Origin: Carboxylicivirga mesophila
GTDB taxonomy: Bacteria; Bacteroidota; Bacteroidia; Bacteroidales; Marinilabiliaceae
DNA length: 64,000 bases
Direction of reading: 5' to 3'
Assembly (NCBI RefSeq): GCF_018271975.1
Contig: NZ_JAGUCN010000008.1
Coordinates: 124,001 to 188,000, forward strand
This document shows, piece by piece, positions 6,751 through 18,390 of the stretch. Numbering within the stretch: the first letter of the stretch is position 1; every line of letters starts with the position of its first letter. The notes under the pieces are model-generated. The model saw only the letters and a program-made list of their open reading frames with translations. It ran no database searches and was not told the origin of the DNA. Made by a program: the position numbers and the translations under genes.

Positions 6751-9096
6751 ATGGTAAAAGTTAGTGGAGTGATCGTTTTACTACTCGGTATTGTGTTTAG
6801 CGGAGTGATTTTTGCTCAGGAGCCTTTTCAAACGATCAAAGGTAAAGTCTACGACTCCGATTCGGAGATGACTATTCCAGGTGTTAACGTGGTGATATTG
6901 GGTACGCATCCGCAGCAAGGCACCATCACCGACATGGATGGTAATTTTGTGATTGAAAAAGTGGCGGTAGGTCGCTATAGTATTCAGATAAGTTTTATGG
7001 GCTACGAGCCTGTTGTAATGCCGGAGGTATTGGTTGGCTCAGGCAAGGAAGTGGTATTAAATGTGGGTCTTAAAGAAGCCTTTCAGCAGTTAAATGAGGT
7101 GGTTGTTAAACCGCAGCAACGAAAAGACAAGGCACAGAATAGCATGGCCACCTTGTCGGCGCGCTCCTTTACGGTGGAAGAGGCGGGGCGTTTTGCCGGA
7201 GGCTGGAACGATCCGTCGAGGTTGGCAGGCTCATTTGCAGGGGTGACCATGGCCGAAGGTGTGAATGACAATGCCATTGTGGTGCGGGGAAATGCACCCA
7301 AAGGACTTCTGTGGCGCTTGGAGGGAGTTGAGATTCCTGCTCCTAATCACCTGAATGGAGTGAATAATGGCGGCGGTATTGAAACCGTATTTAGTGTTAA
7401 TATGCTGGATAACTCCGATTTCTTTACTGGTGCTTTCCCTGCAGAGTATGGTAACGCCATGTCGGGAGTGTTTGATATGAAATTACGTAAAGGAAATAAT
7501 GATAAGCGAGAGTCGGCTTTTCAGGTGGGGAGCCAGGGGATTGATATCGGTTCCGAAGGGCCTTTTAAAGAAGGTGGTAAGTCCTCCTACCTGTTTAATT
7601 ATCGCTACTCCACCATGGGACTGGTTGGGCAACTGGCAGATATGGATGTGGGCTTGCCAACATATCAGGATTTGAGCTTTAAGCTGTATCTGCCAACAAG
7701 CAATGCCGGTACATTCTCTGTTTGGGGCATTGGCGGCAAGAGTAGTGTGGCCTTTGAGCCTGATGAGGATCCCAATGAATGGACCACATCATGGGATAAT
7801 CATGAATACGATACCGGCTCGGAGATAGCCGCCATGGGGATGAATCATCGCCTGAATATCGGGCAGCAAAGCTATTTGTTTTCAAGCATTGCCGGGGCCT
7901 ACGATGGGTTTACCAACGTGAGCGACCAGCTGCAGCGCGATGGCAGTATCATACCCATTGCCAATCACAATGAGAAGAACTATCGCTTGATTGCCAGCTC
8001 CTACCTCAATCATAAGTTTGGCAACCGTCATACGAATCGCACCGGAGTTACTTATACTAACCTGAGTTTTGATTTAGATATTCAGGGGAATCCCAATCCT
8101 GGGATAGAGGATGAGCTGATAGGGGTTGCTAATCAGAAGGATAACTCGTACATGTTGCAAGCTTATACGCAAAGTAAGTTTCGGATAGCACCCACATTTG
8201 ATGTTAATGCCGGCATTAACATCAGCTATTTCGGTTTGAACCAGGAGCTAATGCCCGAGCCAAGGCTGGGACTCACCTGGCGATTTATTCCAAAGCATTC
8301 GGTTAGTTTGGCCTATGGCAAGCACAGTCGTTTGGAACCATTGCGCTTTTACCTGGCTCAAAACGATGCAGGCGACTATCTCAACCCGGATTTGAATGTT
8401 ACCAAGGCCGATCATTTTGTAGTATCGTATGATTGGCGGGTATCTGATAAGATGAGTATCAAATTTGAACCCTATTACCAACGACTGTATGATGTGCCGG
8501 TGATAGCAGGCAGTTCCGAATCGCTTATCAACTACGAATGGAACATGTATTTTAATGAGCCATTGGTGAATGATGGTACCGGCAGTAATGTTGGTATTGA
8601 TGTAACCATCGAACGATATATGAAAGATGGCTATTATTATATGGTAACAGGTTCGTTTTTCGATTCGAAATACAAAGGAGGCGACGGTGTAGAGCGCAAT
8701 ACTTCCTATAATCGCAACATGGTTATCAATGTTTTGGGAGGTAAAGAATGGAAGGTGCGCGAGAATAACCTCTTAAGCCTCAATGGAAAAGTTGCATACA
8801 TGGGAGGCAATCGTTTCACACCGCCTGATCAGGAATTGTCACGTCAATCTGAGATGGTCATCCTTGACGAAAGCAAAGCTTTTGAGTGGCAGGAGGAGAA
8901 TAAACTGTTTGTGGATGTAGCTGTTAATTATCGCATCAACCGAACTAAAGTATCACACGTCCTTATTTTACAGGCGAAAAATGCCCTGATGACCGAAGAG
9001 ATGTTCGGTTGGGCATACGATTTTGAGAAACAGAAAGTGGTATCACACGGAATGACGATGATTTATCCTTTCTTTAGTTATCGCTTGGAGTTTTAA
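6751..9096 (+). CDS. TonB-dependent outer-membrane receptor
   Basis: Outer-membrane transporter of 781 residues. A signal peptide (about 1-22, ending VIFAQ) is followed by a carboxypeptidase-regulatory-like beta-sandwich (about 28-110, with KGKVYDSDSE and SFMGYEP), a plug domain (about 120-240, with VVRGNAPKGLLWRLEGVEIP) and a beta-barrel ending in the aromatic FSYRLEF. The N-terminal extension is typical of Bacteroidota receptors, but no SusD partner is next to it, so it is not an ordinary glycan-utilisation SusC; a metal chelate, peptide or small molecule is as likely as a sugar. It follows the membrane AraC regulator, which may control it. A weak hairpin with a T run follows at 9122. Confidence 0.9.
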   Translation: MVKVSGVIVLLLGIVFSGVIFAQEPFQTIKGKVYDSDSEMTIPGVNVVILGTHPQQGTITDMDGNFVIEKVAVGRYSIQISFMGYEPVVMPEVLVGSGKEVVLNVGLKEAFQQLNEVVVKPQQRKDKAQNSMATLSARSFTVEEAGRFAGGWNDPSRLAGSFAGVTMAEGVNDNAIVVRGNAPKGLLWRLEGVEIPAPNHLNGVNNGGGIETVFSVNMLDNSDFFTGAFPAEYGNAMSGVFDMKLRKGNNDKRESAFQVGSQGIDIGSEGPFKEGGKSSYLFNYRYSTMGLVGQLADMDVGLPTYQDLSFKLYLPTSNAGTFSVWGIGGKSSVAFEPDEDPNEWTTSWDNHEYDTGSEIAAMGMNHRLNIGQQSYLFSSIAGAYDGFTNVSDQLQRDGSIIPIANHNEKNYRLIASSYLNHKFGNRHTNRTGVTYTNLSFDLDIQGNPNPGIEDELIGVANQKDNSYMLQAYTQSKFRIAPTFDVNAGINISYFGLNQELMPEPRLGLTWRFIPKHSVSLAYGKHSRLEPLRFYLAQNDAGDYLNPDLNVTKADHFVVSYDWRVSDKMSIKFEPYYQRLYDVPVIAGSSESLINYEWNMYFNEPLVNDGTGSNVGIDVTIERYMKDGYYYMVTGSFFDSKYKGGDGVERNTSYNRNMVINVLGGKEWKVRENNLLSLNGKVAYMGGNRFTPPDQELSRQSEMVILDESKAFEWQEENKLFVDVAVNYRINRTKVSHVLILQAKNALMTEEMFGWAYDFEKQKVVSHGMTMIYPFFSYRLEF

Positions 9097-9121
9097 ACGG
9101 CAAAAATTGAGACTGTATTGA

Positions 9122-9147
9122 GTTGCTTCTTTATAGAGCAGCTTTTT
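9122..9147 (+). terminator. Weak terminator after the TonB receptor gene
   Basis: GTTGCT (9122-9127) pairs with AGCAGC (9137-9142, one G-U) around a 9-nt loop, followed by five T residues. The stem is short, so termination may be partial. The rest of the 344-bp gap up to 9440 is AT-rich and holds only the promoter described separately. Confidence 0.5.
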
Positions 9148-9389
9148 GTATTTTACAGATGTGAAAATAAAAGCTGTGCTTGCTCATGTTTTTCTTTTCG
9201 GTAGGTATTTTGTAGAGCCATAAGTTAAAGATTATGAGTTGAAAAATAAATCGCCGTCATTGAATAAAGAAATTTTTCAACTTTTAATATGGAAAAAATT
9301 CTTCAATTTATTATTGAAAATGAAAGTGTTGTCTTTATTATTTTTAATAATTATAAATAGCAGGAGTTAGTCAAAATTGTAATGTAGAG

Positions 9390-9422
9390 TTTGCAATCTT
9401 CCGCAATATCCTTTTAGATTTG
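9390..9422 (+). promoter_or_regulatory. Candidate promoter of the DUF4143-type ATPase gene
   Basis: TTTG at 9390-9393 and TAGATTTG at 9415-9422 match the Bacteroidota -33 (TTTG) and -7 (TAnnTTTG) elements with a 21-bp spacer. The start codon is 18 bp downstream, giving a very short leader. Confidence 0.5.
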
Positions 9423-9440
9423 TAGGTATAATCTTAAGGA

Positions 9441-10616
9441 ATGCAATCATTTTTTGAAACACATCGATATCTTTTAGAGCATCTTGGCAGCCCAGTTCGC
9501 CGTGAGCTAATGAATGAGATTGATTGGAATCACCGGCTGATTGGAATCAAAGGAGCCCGTGGTGTTGGTAAAACAACCTTTTTGCTTGATTTTGCTAAAG
9601 CGCACTTTGGTTACGATAAGAGTTGTTTATATGTCAACCTCAATAATCTCTACTTTACCGAGCGCTCAATTATTTCATTCGCCGATGAGTTTCGAAAGAA
9701 AGGGGGTAAGACACTAATTCTTGACCAGGTGTATAAATACCCTGAATGGTCGAAGGAATTGCGTTACTGCTATGATAATTTTGACGATCTGAAGATAGTT
9801 TTCAGTGGCTCGGCTGTTATGCGACTGGTGGATCAGAATCCTGATCTGAAGGGTTGTGTGGCTGTGTATCGATTAGATGGGTTTTCGTTTCGTGAAAACC
9901 TTAACCTGGCAACAAAAAATAAATTTCAGACCTATTCGCTTGATGAAATATTAGCTAATCATGAAGCAATAAGCACTGAAATAACCTCGCAGGTGCGGCC
10001 ACTGGCATATTTTAACGACTACCTAGAGCATGGTTACTATCCATTCTTTTTGGAAAAACGCAATTACCTTGAAAATGTAGTGAAGAATGTCAATTTAATT
10101 CTGGAGATTGATATATCGTACCTTGAACAAATTGAATTGAAGTATTTACCCAAATTGCGTAAATTACTTTACTCCATTGCTAAAACGGCTCCTTTGCAAC
10201 CCAATGTCAGCCGTTTGAGCCAGGAGATTGAAACGTCAAGGGCTACTGTGATGAATTATCTGAACTACCTGAAGAACGGGCGTTTGATTAACATGCTGTA
10301 TGAGGATAATGAATCAACCAAGAAACCGTCGCGGATTTATATTCAGAATCCGAATGTGTACCATTCAGTAACGCATGGTGATGTGAGTCAGTTGAATATG
10401 AACCGCACGTTCTTTCTAAACCAGTTAGGTTATCGCCACGAAGTTAATGTGTCGAAGGTAAGTGATTTTAAAGTGAATAATGCACTCGAATTTTATATAG
10501 GTGATGATGCGATGTTGAAAAAACCTTTAGGAGCCAATGAGTACCTGGCACATCACATGCTTGAAGTAGGCGAAGGCAATCGGATCCCATTGTGGCTGTT
10601 CGGGTTTTTGTATTAA
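9441..10616 (+). CDS. AAA-type ATPase of the DUF4143 kind
   Basis: A 391-residue cytoplasmic ATPase. The Walker A motif is GARGVGKTT (Lys44) and the Walker B region is TLILDQVYKYPEW. The C-terminal part (about 230-391) has a winged-helix-like segment (SRLSQEIETSRATVMNYLNYLKNGRLINML) and the DUF4143 nuclease-like region, where the usual 'FYxxDxxxEVDF' end is represented by KVNNALEFYIGD. Family members are often written as prokaryotic-type archaeal ATPases with no settled function. Oddity: the residue after the Walker B aspartate, usually glutamate in DEIH/DEVHK, is Gln96. It is 59 bp before nifJ and could be co-transcribed, but no functional link is evident. Confidence 0.8.
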   Translation: MQSFFETHRYLLEHLGSPVRRELMNEIDWNHRLIGIKGARGVGKTTFLLDFAKAHFGYDKSCLYVNLNNLYFTERSIISFADEFRKKGGKTLILDQVYKYPEWSKELRYCYDNFDDLKIVFSGSAVMRLVDQNPDLKGCVAVYRLDGFSFRENLNLATKNKFQTYSLDEILANHEAISTEITSQVRPLAYFNDYLEHGYYPFFLEKRNYLENVVKNVNLILEIDISYLEQIELKYLPKLRKLLYSIAKTAPLQPNVSRLSQEIETSRATVMNYLNYLKNGRLINMLYEDNESTKKPSRIYIQNPNVYHSVTHGDVSQLNMNRTFFLNQLGYRHEVNVSKVSDFKVNNALEFYIGDDAMLKKPLGANEYLAHHMLEVGEGNRIPLWLFGFLY

Positions 10617-10657
10617 GAGTTTTATTTTGAAACGATATAATTAAAATAACCAATTAA

Positions 10658-14215
<3,558 letters not shown>

Positions 14216-14242
14216 TAATTGTTCAATTTCAGATATAATGAG

Positions 14243-14271
14243 AGCCGCTTCCGTTTGGGAGCGGCTTTTTT
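14243..14271 (+). terminator. Rho-independent terminator after nifJ
   Basis: AGCCGCTTCC (14243-14252) pairs with GGGAGCGGCT (14257-14266) around a GTTT loop and runs into six T residues. It lies 28 bp past the nifJ stop codon. Confidence 0.93.
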
Positions 14272-14303
14272 AATGTTGTAGACTAACCAGTTACCCTGTG
14301 CCT

Positions 14304-14319
14304 CTTACTTATAAGTAAG
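14304..14319. promoter_or_regulatory. Perfect 16-bp palindrome between nifJ and the GH20 gene
   Basis: CTTACTTATAAGTAAG is identical to its reverse complement. It lies beyond the nifJ terminator and about 360 bp upstream of the GH20 start, so it may be a protein-binding site, but no promoter element adjoins it that I can identify. The remainder of the 465-bp gap (14216-14680) shows no gene. Confidence 0.4.
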
Positions 14320-14680
14320 TGCCAAATAAAAAAGTAAGCGTTCAAAAAATCCGGTAATATCTTAGGACTCTGTTTGAAGTGTTGTGTGAGCCTTTTGCAA
14401 TAGTAATTAAGGCAAGTGACTGAAATTTCATTCATTACCAGCGGATAGGTGACGTTTAGCTAGCGTTCTTTCATCCTGTTACAGGCTATCAGCTATTGAA
14501 AGAGATTGCGTTCTAAAAGCAATGAATTGAAATTTAAATAAAGCATTATTGGTTACAAAAACTTGTGAAAATACGATTAAAGTAAGAATGTGTAAGGTTT
14601 AAAGATTTATATTAGCATGATGAAAGTAAATAAGAAGGTTTAAAAGAGGTGAATAAAACCATTATTAATAAATAAACGTT

Positions 14681-16891
14681 ATGAATTTCTTAAAAGTATT
14701 AACCCTGGGAACCATGATTCTGCTAATGAATCTCAGTGCTTCTGCTGCTGATTTGATTCCTAAACCATTAAAGTATCAGCAAAAAAACGAGGTATTCAGC
14801 CTTAATCAGAATACAAAAATTGTGTATGCTGAACCATTAGCAGAACTTGCCAGCTATCTGTTCGAAAGTTTGTCGGCTCCCACTGGATGGGATTTAGCCA
14901 TGTTACCTGGAAGCAAAGGTCGAAAGAATAGCATTTTATTGAAGATTGATTCGGCGTTGAGTGATAACAAAGAGGCTTATACTCTATCTGTATCATCTGA
15001 TTTAGTGATTATTAGTGGTCAGTCATCGGCCGGTGTGTTCAATGGTATACAGACACTCATGCAGTTGATGCCTGTTCATGTATATAGCAAAATACGACAG
15101 CGAAATGTGGATTGGGTGGTTCAAGGCGCTGAGATTGAAGATGCACCCTTGTATCCTTGGCGTGGCATGATGCTAGATGTCAGTCGTTATTTCTATGATA
15201 AGGATTATGTATTGCACCTAATCGATATGATGGCAATGTATAAAATGAATGTACTACATCTGCACTTGATTGATGATGCCGGCTGGCGCTTAGAAATTAA
15301 GAAATATCCTAAGCTAACATCAATTGGGGGATTCCGCGGTGAAGGGCATGAACGAACCGGAGGCTATTATACGCAGGAAGATATCAAAGAAATTGTAGCT
15401 TATGCGGCTTTGCGCAATGTGGAGGTGATACCCGAGATTGAAATACCAGCCCATACCTTGGCGGCCATTGCGGCCTATCCATATTTATCATGCACCGAAA
15501 AGGAGTTGAAGGTGCCTCTGCAGCATTTTATCAGTCGTGATTTGTACTGTGTAGGTAAAGAATCTACTTTCGAATTTCTTAATAATGTATTTAAAGAAAC
15601 TTTTGAATTATTTCCATCCAACTATATTCATATTGGTGGCGATGAGGCCAATTATGATCGGTGGAAAGAATGCCCCCACTGTCAGCAGCGTAAGAAAGAC
15701 ATAGGCTTAACTAACGAAGCCGAGCTGCAGGTTTATTTTACCAAGCGGGTACAGGAAATGGTTAAGACGTATGGTAAGACCATTGTTGGCTGGGATGAAA
15801 TACTTGAAAAAGGATTGGATGATAAAGCCGTTGGGATGATTTGGCATAATAAAAAGAAAGCTATAACCGGAACGCGTGATGGACATGATGTAGTGATGGC
15901 TCTTACCGGTCATTGCTATTTTGATGTGGCAGAAAGTAAAATACCAGGCGAGGTAAAAGCTGCTACCTGGTTACCACCGATTTCTCTGGAGGCTGTTTAT
16001 GCATTAAATCCAATGATAGAAGGATTGGAGGAGCAATACCGCTCACAAGTATTGGGAGGACATGCTACGCTTTGGTCTGATCAATTTATACATGGAACTG
16101 TTTTGCAGGAGATTGTTCCAATCAATGAAAATCGCTCCGAGAAGTATTTTGATTACCTCACTTTTCCACGTATGGCTGCTTTATCAGAAGCAGTTTGGAC
16201 ACCTGTTGAGAACAAAGAATGGGGAGATTTTCAGCGGCGTATGGCGTTTCATTACCCGCGATTAGATCAGGCTGGCTATGGATACCGTGTACCACAACCT
16301 AAATTGATAAGTAAGGATAAAAAGGGTGAACAATTTGAAGTTGTGTTGGATAATGTAGTCGAAGGGGCTCAAATAAGGTATACGACAGATGGTGTCAGGC
16401 CAAATCCCTATTCACCAGTTTATGAGTCCCCGGTTTTGATTGATAGATTATCCGATTTCCAGGCTGTTACAGTGGTCAATCGTCAGCAATATTCTTTGCC
16501 CTTGCATTTTCCTGAAAAGTATGAACCGTTTAAGCAATACGGACAGTATATTGGCGAGTGGAAACCATCATTGATTAAAGGAGAAGAATTCTCAATACTG
16601 GAACTCAATGCAAGTGGTAAAATCGATAAAAATGGTAATTATGAGCTGGCATTTTTATATACAAAAGGTGCTTATAAGCTCGAAATCCAGTCGGTAGAAG
16701 TGTTTAAAAACGGCCATAAAATTGGCGAAGATGTACATGATGGTTATACTGGAGGGGCATCTAATGATAATATTTACCGTTTTGCAATTGAAGAATATGA
16801 AACCGGGGCTGCTTTTACCATTAAAGCAAAAGTAAGAGGTGATTGGGGAAATGACTCCAATGGTGTTGTATTTATAAAGAGAAAAGAATAG
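14681..16891 (+). CDS. GH20 beta-N-acetylhexosaminidase
   Basis: Exported exo-hydrolase that removes terminal N-acetylglucosamine or N-acetylgalactosamine from glycans, using the substrate acetamido group as nucleophile. Residues 1-22 form a signal peptide (cleaved near SASAA). A GH20b N-terminal domain (about 25-155) is followed by the TIM barrel (about 158-520); HIGGDEANYDRW holds the catalytic Asp321-Glu322 pair, and WRGMMLDVSRYF, HLHLIDDAGWRLEI and WDEILEKG are family barrel motifs. Beyond it lie a chitobiase-like C-terminal beta domain with RYTTDGVRPN (about 550-620) and a final beta-rich module of about 100 residues. It is a single gene between nifJ and the DHOD-like gene. Substrate (chitin, host or algal glycans, or self peptidoglycan) cannot be told. 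Confidence 0.94.
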   Translation: MNFLKVLTLGTMILLMNLSASAADLIPKPLKYQQKNEVFSLNQNTKIVYAEPLAELASYLFESLSAPTGWDLAMLPGSKGRKNSILLKIDSALSDNKEAYTLSVSSDLVIISGQSSAGVFNGIQTLMQLMPVHVYSKIRQRNVDWVVQGAEIEDAPLYPWRGMMLDVSRYFYDKDYVLHLIDMMAMYKMNVLHLHLIDDAGWRLEIKKYPKLTSIGGFRGEGHERTGGYYTQEDIKEIVAYAALRNVEVIPEIEIPAHTLAAIAAYPYLSCTEKELKVPLQHFISRDLYCVGKESTFEFLNNVFKETFELFPSNYIHIGGDEANYDRWKECPHCQQRKKDIGLTNEAELQVYFTKRVQEMVKTYGKTIVGWDEILEKGLDDKAVGMIWHNKKKAITGTRDGHDVVMALTGHCYFDVAESKIPGEVKAATWLPPISLEAVYALNPMIEGLEEQYRSQVLGGHATLWSDQFIHGTVLQEIVPINENRSEKYFDYLTFPRMAALSEAVWTPVENKEWGDFQRRMAFHYPRLDQAGYGYRVPQPKLISKDKKGEQFEVVLDNVVEGAQIRYTTDGVRPNPYSPVYESPVLIDRLSDFQAVTVVNRQQYSLPLHFPEKYEPFKQYGQYIGEWKPSLIKGEEFSILELNASGKIDKNGNYELAFLYTKGAYKLEIQSVEVFKNGHKIGEDVHDGYTGGASNDNIYRFAIEEYETGAAFTIKAKVRGDWGNDSNGVVFIKRKE

Positions 16892-17154
16892 TTGTGATTA
16901 AGGTGATTGAAATACAAAGTAAGTTGTAAAAAAGCACAAGGTTTCCATTTAAAGGGAATCAACGATAGTTTTGTATGATTTTATGTTTCTTTATATAGCT
17001 AATAGCAGCATTGCTTTTGCCAGATAAAGGACGTACATTGATCTGTGCGCGCTCTTTTAAAAAGACTAATTCGTCTTTAATGTAAAACAATTGATTTCAG
17101 CTGCTTGTTGTTAATATGGAAGAAATTAAATAACCCTTTAATATCACCTTTAAT

Positions 17155-18165
17155 ATGGATTTAAAAACAACTTACATGGGGATTGAACTTAAGAACCCCA
17201 TTATTATCGGAGCCAGCAATTTGGTACTTGATTTGAACATGGCCAAGAAGTTAGAAGAGGCTGGTGCAGCTGCGATTGTCTATAAATCGCTATTTGAGGA
17301 ACAGCTTCATCTGGAAGCAGCCGAACTGGAGGAGGAATTACATGAGTTTGATAATATTCATGCTGAAATGACTACGCTTTTTCCCAATATTGAGCATTCG
17401 GGACCCAAAGCGCATCTTTTGGCTTTGAAGAAGCTCAAAGAGACTGTCTCAATTCCGGTTTTTGCCAGTTTAAATTGTACCTACGATGTAAGTTGGGTGG
17501 AATATGCCAAGTATCTTGAGGAAACTGGAGTAGATGGCTTGGAACTAAACTTTTATTCAACCATTTCGGATGTGGAGAAATCACCTGCAGATGTGGAGAA
17601 TGAAAGAATTGAGGTGTTGAAAAAGGTAAAGGCGGCCGTTAAAATACCTGTGAGTGTTAAACTTAGTCCGTTTTATACCAATATGATGAATGTGGTATAC
17701 CGGATGGATCACAATGGAGCTGATGGTTTTGTGCTCTTTAACCGACTCTTCCAGCCTGATATTGATATTAAAGAAGAAAAGTTGCGTGTGCCATACAATT
17801 TAAGCCATAAAGGAGATAACCGATTGGCACTGCGTTTTGCAGGATTATTGGCATGCAGCCTTAATAGCAGTATTTGCAGCAATACAGGTATACATGATGG
17901 AGAAGATGTAATAACAATGTTGCTGGCAGGTGCTAATGCCGTTCAGGTGGTGAGTACTGTATATAAGAACGGGGTGATGCAGATAACCCGCATGCTGGAG
18001 GATGTTTCAGCCTGGATGAAAGAAAAAGGCTATGATAAAATAGATGATTTTAAAGGCAAGCTGTGTAAAAAGAATGTGGATGATCCGCATGCATACCGTC
18101 GAGGACAGTATGTTGATTACTTGATGAATGCTAAAGAATATCTGAAAAAGTATCCGGTTGGTTAA
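17155..18165 (+). CDS. Dihydroorotate dehydrogenase-like flavoprotein
   Basis: A 336-residue FMN-type TIM-barrel protein. It starts with MDLKTTYMGIELKNPIIIGAS, as in class 1 dihydroorotate dehydrogenases and related dihydropyrimidine dehydrogenases. The PVSVKLSPF segment carries the conserved lysine that contacts FMN. FASLNCTYDVSWVEYA and GANAVQVVSTVYKNG are the substrate-loop and phosphate-binding regions. It is annotated in Bacteroidota as 'dihydroorotate dehydrogenase-like'; the true substrate is not established, and pyrimidine synthesis should not be assumed because a genuine pyrD normally occurs elsewhere. Its place near nifJ, an electron-donor enzyme, may be meaningful. A terminator follows the stop. 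Confidence 0.85.
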   Translation: MDLKTTYMGIELKNPIIIGASNLVLDLNMAKKLEEAGAAAIVYKSLFEEQLHLEAAELEEELHEFDNIHAEMTTLFPNIEHSGPKAHLLALKKLKETVSIPVFASLNCTYDVSWVEYAKYLEETGVDGLELNFYSTISDVEKSPADVENERIEVLKKVKAAVKIPVSVKLSPFYTNMMNVVYRMDHNGADGFVLFNRLFQPDIDIKEEKLRVPYNLSHKGDNRLALRFAGLLACSLNSSICSNTGIHDGEDVITMLLAGANAVQVVSTVYKNGVMQITRMLEDVSAWMKEKGYDKIDDFKGKLCKKNVDDPHAYRRGQYVDYLMNAKEYLKKYPVG

Positions 18166-18192
18166 TGAAGATTTTTGATATTAATTACGATG

Positions 18193-18221
18193 AAAGCAGT
18201 CTTTTTTAGACTGCTTTTTTT
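18193..18221 (+). terminator. Rho-independent terminator after the DHOD-like gene
   Basis: GCAGTCT (18196-18202) pairs with AGACTGC (18208-18214) around a TTTTT loop, extended by AAA/TTT, and continues into seven T residues. It begins 28 bp after the stop codon. Confidence 0.88.
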
Positions 18222-18390
18222 GTATCTGGCTCATAGGCAATTTATTATTTATTAACGCATACGAAAACCCCATAAACTAGTGACTTTCCCAAATTTTTTG
18301 TTTATTTGTATGGTTTTTGAAGTTTAGCTTCAGAACATCTTGAATGCATTGATAACTACTATTTTATAATAAATTCTTAATAATCTAAGT

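Noticed and set aside
9289-9360. 23-codon ORF from ATG 9289
   Set aside because: Very AT-rich, low-complexity product, no ribosome-binding or promoter context; likely chance.
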